A stretch of 51,282 bases of DNA from positions 1 through 51,282 of the forward strand of contig NZ_CALTUX010000013.1 in the NCBI RefSeq assembly GCF_943912825.1, written 5' to 3'. Origin of the DNA: an uncultured Anaerococcus sp. (GTDB lineage: Bacteria > Bacillota > Clostridia > Tissierellales > Peptoniphilaceae). Positions within the stretch are counted from its first letter, which is position 1; every line of letters starts with the position of its first letter. Of the stretch, positions 1-7,494 are shown piece after piece. The notes under the pieces were generated by a model, which made no database searches, was not told the origin of the DNA, and worked only from the letters and a program-made list of their open reading frames with translations. Both the position numbers and the translations under genes were made by a program.

Positions 1-414
1 AGGTTTAAGGAGGGGCATGAGGGGGCATCGGCCGCCCCCTTCGCCCCTCCTTTAGGCGAAGTCATCAGCTTGATGATAATAATTTACTATAAGATATAGT
101 TACGAAGAAAAATAGTATATGATATTGTATTATTTAAGAATGAAAGTCTTGGGGCTCCCCCTTGAGACGAAGATTCAATTGTAAATAGAAAATATTAATT
201 ATGTGATGAAGTTACGAAGAAAAATAGCAAATAAAAATAATTTATTAAGCAATAAAGTTACAAAGAAAAATACTACATAATATTGTATCACTAAAAAAAA
301 GCATATAATAATATTATTATCTTGGATAAAAAACCCCAACCAGGGGGTTATTAGGGGGAAGCCCCCTAAAAATAATTTATCTTGGATAAATATAGAAAGG
401 AATAGTTAGAAAAA
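1..414 (+). repeat. Outer part of a composite structured intergenic repeat
   Basis: This gene-free 414 bases is the outward-facing end of the repeat family also found at 27305-28390 and 33290-34250; the rest of the unit lies beyond the window edge. It holds a GC-rich hairpin at 7-52, a small TCATCA/TGATGA hairpin at 62-76, an AACGAAG-type AT-rich tail, then the 3' arm only of a second GC-rich hairpin (149-161) with its own GACGAAGATTCAA tail. The unit ends with TTAGGGGG/CCCCCTAA at about 350-369 and two ATCTTGGATAA motifs, shortly before the ATP-grasp gene. Bases 1-55 are the exact reverse complement of 27451-27505. I see no open reading frame in it. The repeat relationship is read directly from the sequence; its function is unknown. 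Confidence 0.85.
7..52 (+). repeat. GC-rich hairpin of the repeat family (copy 1)
   Basis: The outer stem GGAGGGGC (9-16) pairs with GCCCCTCC (43-50) and extends by two A-T pairs. A 5' internal loop ATGA (17-20) faces TTC (40-42). The inner stem GGGGGC (21-26) pairs with GCCCCC (34-39). The architecture is the same as the copies at 28172-28219, 33420-33468 and 34076-34123, but the stem sequences differ. Confidence 0.8.
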
Positions 415-1587
415 ATGAATTTTATTATAATCTCTCCTCATTTTCCACCAAACTTTCAAAATTTCTCCCACCGTCTTAGGGCTAATGGGGTTAATGTTTT
501 GGGGATTGGGGATGAGCCATATGAGAATTTATCTGATGAGCTTAAGGGCTCTCTTGGTGAATATTTTAGGGTTGATTCTCTAGAAAATCTTGATGAAGTT
601 AAGAGGGCTGTGGCCTTTTTGTTTTTTAAGCATGGACCTATCGGAGGCCTTGAAAGCCACAATGAATATTGGTTGATGCTTGATGCTAAGCTTCGTGAAC
701 AATTTAATATACCAGGCCTTAGGCCAGATGACCTCCTTAAATTTAAGTATAAGTCTAGAATGAAAAAGTATTTCAAGGAGGCTGGGGTCCCTGTTCTTGA
801 AGGTTATGTAATTAAAAATGATGATGATTTTAAGAAGGCTGTTGAAGAAATTTCCTATCCTTTTGTGGCCAAGCCTGATAATGGTGTTGGAGCTGGTGGG
901 ACTTTTAAGATTGAAAATGAGGACCAGGCTAAAGATTTCCTTGAAAAATGGGATAGGTCTATAGAATATTTCGTGGAGCCTTATGTAGAAGATGGAATAC
1001 TTTGTACTTATGATGGGATTGTTGACTTGGATGGGGAGATAATCTTTGAAACTGGTCTTTATCATACTATTCCTACTCTTGAGCTTGTTCGTGACCAGCT
1101 TGACCTGGCCTTTATTGTTAAAAGTGACCTTGATCCAAAAATCGTCGAATATGGTAGGGCTGCTGTAAAGGCTTTTGGTATGAAGGGAAGATTTTTCCAT
1201 ATAGAATTTTTCAAAAGGGCTGATGGGTCTTATATAGCTATCGAATATAACAACAGGGTTACTGGAGGCTATGCTATAGATGTCTATAATCACGCCTTTG
1301 CTATCGACCTTTATGATATTTATGCCAGGATGGTTAAGGGTGAGAAGATTTCTAAAATTGCCAAGGCTCCTCACAATGCCCTTGGTCTAAGCCAGAGAGA
1401 TATTTATACTTATTGCCATTACGAAGATGATATTAGGGCGAAATTTGGCGATAGGGTCAAGGAAGCAAGTCGTGCTGAAAAGGCCTTTGCTTCAATCCAG
1501 GGTGATTTTAAATATATAATTACAACTGATGATGTAAATGAGATTGACCAAATCATTGATTTTGTCCATAAGCACAAGGAGGACTAA
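415..1587 (+). CDS. ATP-grasp carboxylate-amine ligase family protein
   Basis: This 390-residue protein has an N-terminal pre-ATP-grasp fold starting MNFIIISPHFPPN and an ATP-grasp domain from about residue 110. The nucleotide-binding lysine and glycine loop are visible in FVAKPDNGVGAGG near residues 151-163. The magnesium ligands are probably E264 and the EYNNR motif at 277-281. Such enzymes use ATP to activate a carboxylate and join it to an amine; the substrate cannot be read here. The stop TAA shares its last A with the ATG of the esterase gene, so the two are translationally coupled and probably work together, for example one making and one releasing or exporting a peptide-like or ester product. 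The coupling is seen; the joint role is inference. The start follows GAAAGGAATAG, a modest ribosome binding site. Confidence 0.85.
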   Translation: MNFIIISPHFPPNFQNFSHRLRANGVNVLGIGDEPYENLSDELKGSLGEYFRVDSLENLDEVKRAVAFLFFKHGPIGGLESHNEYWLMLDAKLREQFNIPGLRPDDLLKFKYKSRMKKYFKEAGVPVLEGYVIKNDDDFKKAVEEISYPFVAKPDNGVGAGGTFKIENEDQAKDFLEKWDRSIEYFVEPYVEDGILCTYDGIVDLDGEIIFETGLYHTIPTLELVRDQLDLAFIVKSDLDPKIVEYGRAAVKAFGMKGRFFHIEFFKRADGSYIAIEYNNRVTGGYAIDVYNHAFAIDLYDIYARMVKGEKISKIAKAPHNALGLSQRDIYTYCHYEDDIRAKFGDRVKEASRAEKAFASIQGDFKYIITTDDVNEIDQIIDFVHKHKED

Positions 1588-2324
1588 TGCACGTAGAATT
1601 TTTAAGCCATTATTCTGGAATTTTGGGTAGGGAAATGTACTTAAATAGGTATGGCTATTCGGGCATGCCTGTCCTAGTCTTCCCATCATCTGGGGGAAGC
1701 CACAACGAATTTGCTGACTTTGGCATGATTGATGCTGCCAGAGACTTTATAGAAGCAGGTAGGGTTCAATTTTTCACCCTATCTTCTATCGACGGTGAAT
1801 CTTGGCTAGCTAATAAGTCTATGCATGATAGGGCCCTTGCCCACAATCAGTATGATAAATATATAATTGAAGAGGCTATTCCCTTTATCAAGCACAAGAC
1901 CGTCTGGTTTGATCCTATGATGACTACGGGTTGTTCGATGGGAGCCTTTCATGCTGTCAATTTCTACCTAAGGCACCCTGATGTATTTTGTAAGACCCTT
2001 GCCCTATCGGGAGTTTATGACGCTAGGTTTTTTGGGGGCGACTATGGGTCAGATATGGTTGTCTATGAAAATAGTCCGGCCGATTATCTTTGGAATCAAA
2101 ACGATCCTTGGTTTTTGGATAAGTACAGGGCTGGGGATATTATAGTTTGCACAGGACATGGCCCTTGGGAAGATGACGGACTGCCATCCTTTTATATCCT
2201 AAAGAGTGCCTTTGAAGCTAAGCAAATCCCTGCTTGGTTTGATGAGTGGGGCTATGATGTGCCTCATGATTGGCCATCTTGGCGTAAGCAATTGCCATAC
2301 TTTTTAGGCCATTTGTTTGGATAA
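1587..2324 (+). CDS. Esterase of the alpha/beta-hydrolase (putative esterase D-like) family
   Basis: This 245-residue protein has the nucleophile elbow TTGCSMGAFHA with the serine at 117, an oxyanion segment FPSSGGSHNEF near 32-42, and a late histidine in DVPHDWPSW that fits the third triad member. There is no signal peptide, so it should act in the cytoplasm. The ATG overlaps the stop codon of the upstream ATP-grasp gene by one base, which indicates coupled translation. A strong hairpin follows after about 40 bases. The physiological ester is unknown. Pairing of an ATP-grasp ligase with this esterase type occurs in other Firmicutes, as far as I recall, which supports a shared pathway. Confidence 0.83.
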   Translation: MHVEFLSHYSGILGREMYLNRYGYSGMPVLVFPSSGGSHNEFADFGMIDAARDFIEAGRVQFFTLSSIDGESWLANKSMHDRALAHNQYDKYIIEEAIPFIKHKTVWFDPMMTTGCSMGAFHAVNFYLRHPDVFCKTLALSGVYDARFFGGDYGSDMVVYENSPADYLWNQNDPWFLDKYRAGDIIVCTGHGPWEDDGLPSFYILKSAFEAKQIPAWFDEWGYDVPHDWPSWRKQLPYFLGHLFG

Positions 2325-2361
2325 AAAAGGGGCTGTTGCAAAAGTTCCGGTATAGAAAAAA

Positions 2362-2400
2362 GTGATGAGCAGAATAGATTTACCTATTCTGTAACATCAC
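2362..2400. terminator. Bidirectional terminator-like hairpin between convergent genes
   Basis: GTGATG (2362-2367) and CAGAATAG (2370-2377) pair with CTATTCTG (2384-2391) and CATCAC (2395-2400) around an ATTTAC loop. A-rich sequence on the left and CTTTGATTTT on the right would give U-rich tails in both directions, fitting the position between the esterase and the minus-strand XRE gene. Confidence 0.7.
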
Positions 2401-2408
2401 CTTTGATT

Positions 2409-2615
2409 TTAGAAATAAAATATGTCCTCAAATTTTTTATCCAAGGCTATGGCAAGGATTAGGGCAAGTTTTGCTGTTGGAGAAAATTGTCCTGTTTCTA
2501 TAGAACTAATGGTATTTCTAGAAACTCCAATCTCATCAGCCAGAGCCTGTTGGGAATAGCCTTTTTCTTTTCTGATTTTTGCTAGGTTGTTTTTTAAGAC
2601 CAGTTCATCATTCAT
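2409..2615 (-). CDS. Small XRE-family HTH transcriptional regulator
   Basis: This 68-residue protein is essentially one helix-turn-helix domain: LAKIRKEKGYSQQALADEIG, then VSRNTISSIETGQFSPT, with the usual hydrophobic helices after it. It resembles the minimal YozG/Cro-type repressors of Firmicutes. The ATG sits a few bases after the stop of the membrane-protein gene, so both lie on one transcript. The operon promoter carries two copies of an 18-base operator-like sequence (2951-2998). This suggests that this protein represses its own operon; the site is seen, its use by this regulator is inferred. Confidence 0.85.
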   Translation of the reverse strand: MNDELVLKNNLAKIRKEKGYSQQALADEIGVSRNTISSIETGQFSPTAKLALILAIALDKKFEDIFYF

Positions 2616-2616
2616 T

Positions 2617-2934
2617 TTATTTTAGGCCTCTAAAATAAATGACAAGGCAGATGATGGAAAAGATTCCAGCTATTGTCCCCCTGATTAGGAATTTTTTATC
2701 CTTTATCTTTGCGTAAACATATAAGTCATGGCTTGCAATCATTAGAAGAAAGAGCCCAAGTAGGCCGTCACTTTCCCCGTCAAAAAAATAAGTTTTGATG
2801 AAATTTATGATGGATACAGCAAATAAGCCTATGGCAGATGAAAAATTGCCTGCCTTGATCAAAACATCCTTGGTCATCTCGTCCTTGTTTTCGTTTTCTT
2901 TTTTATATCTTGATAATATTTCTTCCCTATCCAT
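2617..2934 (-). CDS. Small three-helix membrane protein (DUF6442-like) paired with the XRE regulator
   Basis: Translation should start at the ATG at 2934 (MDREEILSRY), which has a perfect AAAGGAG site; the longer reading frame would need a TTG upstream. The 105-residue product has a charged cytoplasmic N terminus and three hydrophobic segments, near 31-53, 59-76 and 82-102. Small membrane proteins of this type next to XRE regulators are common in Clostridia and Lactobacillales. I assign the DUF6442 name from memory with limited certainty. The function is unknown; it may sense a membrane signal or modulate the regulator. It is the first gene of a two-gene operon. Confidence 0.72.
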   Translation of the reverse strand: MDREEILSRYKKENENKDEMTKDVLIKAGNFSSAIGLFAVSIINFIKTYFFDGESDGLLGLFLLMIASHDLYVYAKIKDKKFLIRGTIAGIFSIICLVIYFRGLK

Positions 2935-2950
2935 AATGTCTCCTTTCTTT

Positions 2951-2998
2951 GCCAAGTGTACTTGTCAATATTATATTATCGCCAAGTAAACTTGTCAA
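2951..2998 (-). promoter_or_regulatory. Promoter with two CAAGTNNACTTG operators
   Basis: On the minus strand a -35 TTGACA (2993-2998) and a -10 TATAAT (2970-2975) are separated by 17 bases. Two 18-base copies of TTGACAAGTNNACTTGGC lie at 2981-2998 and 2951-2968. One overlaps the -35 and the other lies at the start site. Each contains the inverted repeat CAAGT/ACTTG. This is the layout of a repressed, self-regulated promoter. Confidence 0.82.
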
Positions 2999-3117
2999 AA
3001 ATAAAATCAAATTTTTTATCCTTAGACTGGAAATTTCAAAAGAGACTTAAAAATAATTTTGATACTGTATATGATATTGAGTTTTAAAAAAATTCTTATA
3101 TCAAAGAAAGAAATAAA

Positions 3118-3135
3118 GACCTGATTTCTCAGGTC
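3118..3135 (-). terminator. Hairpin probably ending the alcohol dehydrogenase transcript
   Basis: GACCTGA (3118-3124) pairs perfectly with TCAGGTC (3129-3135) around TTTC. Read on the minus strand it is followed by TTTATTTCTTT, a moderately U-rich tail. A similar weaker hairpin lies at about 3335-3355, nearer the gene. Confidence 0.55.
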
Positions 3136-3136
3136 T

Positions 3137-3341
3137 CAGGCTGTTGATAAAGTTACAAAATCCAAAAGTAAGCGTTCCGTTCGTAAGAAATTGCAAGAAA
3201 TTCAAATTGAAATAATCCGCCCGTAAATCGCACTGTTTGAGTGATAACAAGTTTGCGATTTACAGGATTATGAAATTTATAATTTCACAATTTCTATAGT
3301 AGGATAAGCGTTTTTGGATATTGCCTACGTTCTGAGACCAA
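3137..3341. repeat. Palindromic intergenic element flanked by a 13-base direct repeat
   Basis: Nested inverted repeats run through this gene-free stretch: TCCAAAA (3161-3167) with TTTTTGGA (3311-3318), GAAATTG with CAATTTC (3288-3294), ATAATCC (3212-3218) with GGATTAT (3265-3271), and GTAAATCGCA (3223-3232) with TGCGATTTAC (3254-3263). The direct repeat ATTTCTCAGGTCT flanks it at 3124-3136 and 3342-3354. There is no open reading frame. It could be a small non-autonomous mobile element with a target duplication, or a long structured 3' UTR of the alcohol dehydrogenase gene. Confidence 0.55.
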
Positions 3342-3378
3342 ATTTCTCAGGTCTAAAAATAATAGGGTTTAATATTTT

Positions 3379-4533
3379 CTAGAAGTCTACCTTTTCTCCG
3401 TAATAAGCGGCATGGTAGATTTTTTTGATGTCTTCTGGGCTTGTTTCTCTTGGGTTTGTAAGTGTACAAGCATCCTTGAAGGCATTTTCGCTCATTGTAT
3501 CTAAAACTTCTTCAAATTTATCTTCTGGAATTACTGTATTCTTACCATCTTTGATATTAGCACTTATACCAACAGCTGCATTTAGCTTTCTAATTTCTTC
3601 AGCTATATCATCAACTCCAAGGATTTTTTCTATCTTGTCATATTTATCTGTTGATTTTCTATTGTAGTCGATGATGTATGGAAGCATGATAGCATTGGCT
3701 TCGCCGTGGGTTAGGTGGAAGATGCCGCCGATTTTGTGGGCCATTGAGTGAACTATACCAAGGGAAGCATTGGTAAAGGCCATACCAGCTATACAAGAAG
3801 CAATGTGCATTTTTTCACGAGCTTCCATGTCATCTCCTTTGTCATAAGCTTTCTTTAGGTAGCCAAAGACAAGCTCTATAGCTCTGATAGCATAAGGATC
3901 TGTAAAATCATCAGCTGCTGTAGAAACAAAGGCTTCAACAGCGTGGGTCATAACATCCATACCTGTAGCTGCTGTAATCTTAGGAGGCATGGTAGCAGGG
4001 ATTCTCATGTCAAGAAGGGCTACTTCTGGCACGAAATCTGGGTGAACAAGTGGATATTTGATTTCCTTTTCTGTATCTGTAATAACAGAGAAGGCTGTAA
4101 TTTCACTAGCTGTACCAGATGTAGAAGGTATACAAATCATCCTAGCCTTGTTCTTAAGTGGTGGGTTGTCAAAAGCTGCAAGTCTTTCAAAATCCCAATC
4201 TGGATGTTCATAGAAAACCCACATAGCCTTAGCAGCATCCATAGCAGAACCGCCGCCGATAGCAATAATCCACTCAGGTTCAAATTCAGCCATCTTTGCT
4301 CCACCAGCTAGGCAAGTTTTAACAGATGGATCTGGTTCAACTCCATCGATGATTAAAACTTCCATACCAGCCTTTTCTAATTGTTCTTTGGCTTCATCTA
4401 GAAAGCCAAATCTCTTCATAGAAGAACCGCCAGTAACAAGACAAGCCTTCTTGCCCTCTAGGCTAGCTAAATATGTAAGAGCGTTTTCCCCGTGTACAAT
4501 TTTGTTAGGTACTGAAAAAGTTGTATAAGTCAT
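3379..4533 (-). CDS. Iron-containing alcohol dehydrogenase
   Basis: This 384-residue protein has the typical family length. The N-terminal Rossmann-like half carries GGGSAMD (93-99) for NAD(P) binding. The C-terminal half carries the metal-binding motifs GMDVMTHAVEAF, VHSMAHKIGGIF and THGEANA, which supply the conserved aspartate and histidines. It should interconvert an aldehyde and an alcohol in fermentation; butanol or 1,3-propanediol dehydrogenase-like activities are possible and the substrate cannot be told from sequence. The ATG follows CGGAGGAATTT. It is a single-gene transcript from a promoter at 4585-4612, divergent from the aminotransferase gene. Confidence 0.92.
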   Translation of the reverse strand: MTYTTFSVPNKIVHGENALTYLASLEGKKACLVTGGSSMKRFGFLDEAKEQLEKAGMEVLIIDGVEPDPSVKTCLAGGAKMAEFEPEWIIAIGGGSAMDAAKAMWVFYEHPDWDFERLAAFDNPPLKNKARMICIPSTSGTASEITAFSVITDTEKEIKYPLVHPDFVPEVALLDMRIPATMPPKITAATGMDVMTHAVEAFVSTAADDFTDPYAIRAIELVFGYLKKAYDKGDDMEAREKMHIASCIAGMAFTNASLGIVHSMAHKIGGIFHLTHGEANAIMLPYIIDYNRKSTDKYDKIEKILGVDDIAEEIRKLNAAVGISANIKDGKNTVIPEDKFEEVLDTMSENAFKDACTLTNPRETSPEDIKKIYHAAYYGEKVDF

Positions 4534-4584
4534 AAATTCCTCCGATTCTATATTTGTTAATTTAATAACTAACTATCTGAAAAC

Positions 4585-4612
4585 ATTATACTACAGCTAT
4601 TATTTTTAGCAA
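4585..4612 (-). promoter_or_regulatory. Promoter of the alcohol dehydrogenase gene
   Basis: On the minus strand TTGCTA (4607-4612) is followed after 16 bases by a perfect TATAAT (4585-4590). This places the transcript start about 45 bases before the ATG. Confidence 0.65.
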
Positions 4613-4690
4613 GATATGCCTAGGCAAATTCAAGTTTTTGTGAAAAAGATTGATAGATAGCTAGCAAGGATTCTTAGTTTAGACCTAAAA

Positions 4691-4700
4691 TGAGTATAAT
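4691..4700 (+). promoter_or_regulatory. -10 element before the aminotransferase gene
   Basis: A perfect TATAAT at 4695-4700 lies 38 bases before the ATG at 4739. No good -35 hexamer is seen at the expected distance, so the promoter may need an activator. Confidence 0.45.
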
Positions 4701-4738
4701 AAAGATAAGATTGAATGATTTGAAATGAGGAGGAGAAT

Positions 4739-5947
4739 ATGAAATTTAACTTTGATCAAATGCTTGAAAGGCATGGGATGGATGCTATAGCTGTCGATGG
4801 GCTTGGCCTTATGCCTGGTATGAGTCCTGATAGACCAAAGGAGGGCTTTGATGTAATTCCTATGTGGGTTGCTGATATGAATTTCCCAACAGCACCCTCT
4901 ATTCAAGAAGCCATCATCAATAGGGTAAACCATCCAGCCTTCGGCTATTTTATGGCGACTGATGCCTACTATGATGCGATTATTTCTTGGCATAAGGATA
5001 GAAAAGGGATCGATGATATCAAAAAAGAGGATATCGGCTATGAAAATGGGGTCTTGGGCGGTCTTATATCAGCCTTAAATGTCTTTTGTTCCAGAGGAGA
5101 TAAGGTCCTAGTTCATTCTCCTACCTATATCGGTTTTACAAATTCTTTGGCTAATAATGGCTATCATATCATCCATTCAGACCTAATAAAGGATGAGGAT
5201 GGAAGATGGGTCATGGATTATGAGGACATGGAAAGAAAAATAATTGACCAAAAAATCACTACAGCTATCATCTGTAACCCTCATAACCCAACAGGCAGGG
5301 TTTGGACAAGAGAAGAACTTAAGAAAGCTGTCGATATTTTTGAAAGACATCAGGTAAAGATTATTTCAGACGAAATCTGGTCAGATATTATTCTCTTTGA
5401 CAACAAGCAAATCCCAACCCAATCAGTAAGTGCCTATGCCCACGAAAACACAGTTGCCCTCTACGCTCCAAGCAAGACCTTCAACCTAGCAGGCCTAGTC
5501 GGTTCTTACCACATTATCTACAATGAATATATAAGAAATAGGATAAGTAAGGAAGCCTCTCTTTCCCACTACAATTCCATGAATGTCTTATCCATGCATG
5601 CCTTAATCGGGGCCTATTCAAAGACAGGCCATGAATGGACTGACGAGCTTAATAAGACTATAGGCGAGAATGTGACCTATGCTTGTGACTTTATAAGGGA
5701 TAATTTTGCTGGCGTTGAAGTATTTAAGCCAGAAGGAACCTATATGCTCTTTGTTGACTTTGAGAAATATTGCAAGGATAAGGGAGTGGATATCGGTCAT
5801 ATCCTAAAATCTGGCTGGGATGTAGGAGTGGCCTGGCAGGATGGTAGGCCTTTCCATGGCAAATATGCTATAAGGATGAACCTAGCCTTGCCTCATGAAA
5901 AGGTAAAAGAAGCCTTTGCTAGACTTAAAAAATATGTTCTTAAGTAA
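4739..5947 (+). CDS. MalY/PatB-type PLP aminotransferase (C-S lyase family)
   Basis: This 402-residue fold-type I PLP enzyme has the Schiff-base lysine at 246 in APSKTFNLAG. The substrate and cofactor motifs NPHNPTGRVW and ISDEIWSD are characteristic of the MalY/PatB subgroup, as is the opening around MWVADMNFPT. Members cleave C-S bonds of cystathionine or cysteine, giving pyruvate, ammonia and a thiol; some act as aminotransferases. Cytoplasmic. The ATG follows GAGGAGAAT. The next gene, a sugar-acid permease, follows after 84 bases with no terminator, so cotranscription is possible. Confidence 0.87.
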   Translation: MKFNFDQMLERHGMDAIAVDGLGLMPGMSPDRPKEGFDVIPMWVADMNFPTAPSIQEAIINRVNHPAFGYFMATDAYYDAIISWHKDRKGIDDIKKEDIGYENGVLGGLISALNVFCSRGDKVLVHSPTYIGFTNSLANNGYHIIHSDLIKDEDGRWVMDYEDMERKIIDQKITTAIICNPHNPTGRVWTREELKKAVDIFERHQVKIISDEIWSDIILFDNKQIPTQSVSAYAHENTVALYAPSKTFNLAGLVGSYHIIYNEYIRNRISKEASLSHYNSMNVLSMHALIGAYSKTGHEWTDELNKTIGENVTYACDFIRDNFAGVEVFKPEGTYMLFVDFEKYCKDKGVDIGHILKSGWDVGVAWQDGRPFHGKYAIRMNLALPHEKVKEAFARLKKYVLK

Positions 5948-6031
5948 AAAAATATCCCACTCTTTGTAAAAGAATTGGAGGATTTCTACTTAGGTCTTAT
6001 AAGAATGGTAAAGTCTTATAAAGGAGATTTT

Positions 6032-6958
6032 ATGGATTTTATTAAAAAAATTCCTGCGGGAAATATGATGGTGCCCCTCTTGCTTGCGGCCCTTATTCAT
6101 ACCTTTTATCCTGGCGGAATAGGATTTGGAGAATTTAGCCAGGCCTTATTTACGAATGGGTCTGTTAAGGTCCTCATGGCCCTAAACCTCATGGCAGCTG
6201 GTTCTCAGATAGATTTTTCAAACATTGGCGAAGTCATAAAGAGGGCTGGGGTCATTTCTATTGCCAGGATTTCAATGGGTCTTATTCTTGTCTTTGGTAT
6301 TTCCAAATTTTTTGGCAGTGATGGGATTTTTGGCCTATCGCTATTAGCCCTGGCTTGTGGCCTTTTAAACCACAACAACTCAGTCTTTATCAGCCTAAAT
6401 ATAAACTATGGAGATAGGATTGACCAGGCTTTGGCAGGCTTCGGGTCCCTTATAACAGGACCTATGCTTGCCATGCTAGTTCTTGGCATGGGTGGCCTTG
6501 CCAATATTCCTTTTTTGGCAATCTTAGATTCTGCCATGCCAGTAATCTTGGGAGTTTTTATTGGTCATTTCATAAAGGGGTCTAGGGAGATTTTTGCAAG
6601 TAGCCAAAAGATGATTATTCCCTTTTTAGGATTTTCTATGGGCGCTGCCATTGACCTTAGGAATGTCTACAGGGCAGGTTTTTCTGGCCTAATCCTTGCC
6701 TTCATTGTAATTGCTATAGTGGGATCTTTTACAGTTCTTGCTGATATGAAGGTTAATAAAAGACCAGGGCATGCTGGATGGGCTCTTTCCACAACTGGGG
6801 CCAATGCAGTAGCTGTTCCTGCTATGATTGCAGAAATTGATCCGACCTGGCAAGCTTTTGTAGGCCTTGCCACAGCCCAAGTAGCAGCCTCAGTAGTAGT
6901 TACAATTATCCTCACGCCCTTAATTACAGATTTTTGGGCCAAGAGATTTAAAAGCTAG
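6032..6958 (+). CDS. 2-keto-3-deoxygluconate permease (KdgT family)
   Basis: The start at 6032 (MDFIKKIPAGNMMVP) is chosen because it has AAAGGAG before it and matches the family N terminus; the reading frame extends upstream only through a TTG. The 308-residue product is an integral membrane protein with about ten hydrophobic segments. KDGT-family signatures include the LNLMAAGSQIDF region, ACGLLNHNNSVFISL and the C-terminal TTGANAVAVPAMIAEIDPTW. The family imports 2-keto-3-deoxygluconate by proton symport. A frameshifted relative lies two genes downstream. Confidence 0.85.
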   Translation: MDFIKKIPAGNMMVPLLLAALIHTFYPGGIGFGEFSQALFTNGSVKVLMALNLMAAGSQIDFSNIGEVIKRAGVISIARISMGLILVFGISKFFGSDGIFGLSLLALACGLLNHNNSVFISLNINYGDRIDQALAGFGSLITGPMLAMLVLGMGGLANIPFLAILDSAMPVILGVFIGHFIKGSREIFASSQKMIIPFLGFSMGAAIDLRNVYRAGFSGLILAFIVIAIVGSFTVLADMKVNKRPGHAGWALSTTGANAVAVPAMIAEIDPTWQAFVGLATAQVAASVVVTIILTPLITDFWAKRFKS

Positions 6959-6975
6959 ATTAATAAGGAAAGAAT

Positions 6976-7446
6976 ATGGAATTTGTAGTAAGAGAGATAA
7001 AAGATAAGAAAGAAAAGGAAGAGATAGCTAGGGAGATTTTAAATGATTTGCCAGAGTGGTTTGGCCTTCCTGAAAGTACTGAAGCCTATATAAGAGATTC
7101 TCAAGCTAAGCCCTTTTTGGCAGCTTTTTGTAAAAATAATCCGATTGGCTTCATTGTCTTAAATGCGACTAGTCCTGACTGTGCAGATATTTTTGTAATG
7201 GGTATAAAAAAAGCCTTTCACCGCCAAGGAGTGGGAAAAGCCTTAAATAAAGAGTATGAAAGGCTTGCCAAATCTCTAGCTTATTCGTATTCGCAAGTTA
7301 AGACTGTTCAGTCAGGTATTTATGAAGAATATGATATCACAAACGGTTTTTATAAGGCTATCGGCTATAAAGAGCTGGAGGTCTTTCCGAGTCTTTGGGA
7401 CGAATGGAATCCTTGCCAGATATATATTAAGTATCTTGGGGACTAA
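6976..7446 (+). CDS. GNAT-family N-acetyltransferase
   Basis: This 156-residue protein has the acetyl-CoA binding motif A in VMGIKKAFHRQGVGKAL (about 75-91), followed by a helix and the YDITNGFYKAIGYKEL motif B that closes the fold. The acceptor is unknown. It begins 17 bases after the permease stop with AAGGAAAGAAT as ribosome site, so it is probably in the same operon. Its place between two KdgT-type permeases is conspicuous but gives no firm substrate. Confidence 0.82.
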   Translation: MEFVVREIKDKKEKEEIAREILNDLPEWFGLPESTEAYIRDSQAKPFLAAFCKNNPIGFIVLNATSPDCADIFVMGIKKAFHRQGVGKALNKEYERLAKSLAYSYSQVKTVQSGIYEEYDITNGFYKAIGYKELEVFPSLWDEWNPCQIYIKYLGD

Positions 7447-7494
7447 GAGATTCGTAAGGGACAAGAGCACCTTGACTTTTACTTAGGAGAAAAT

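Noticed and set aside
1..414. CRISPR array, because of repeated AACGAAGAAAAATA phrases
   Set aside because: Repeats are irregular in spacing, embedded in hairpin-ended units, and no cas gene is near.
2329..2340. GGGGCTGTTGCA resembling an insertion sequence end, with an inverted partial match at 23395-23405
   Set aside because: Only 11 shared bases, no transposase and no target duplication; treated as chance or an unprovable remnant.
5975..6031. Upstream extension of the KdgT permease from a TTG
   Set aside because: The ATG at 6032 has a perfect ribosome site and matches the N terminus of the paralogue at 7495.
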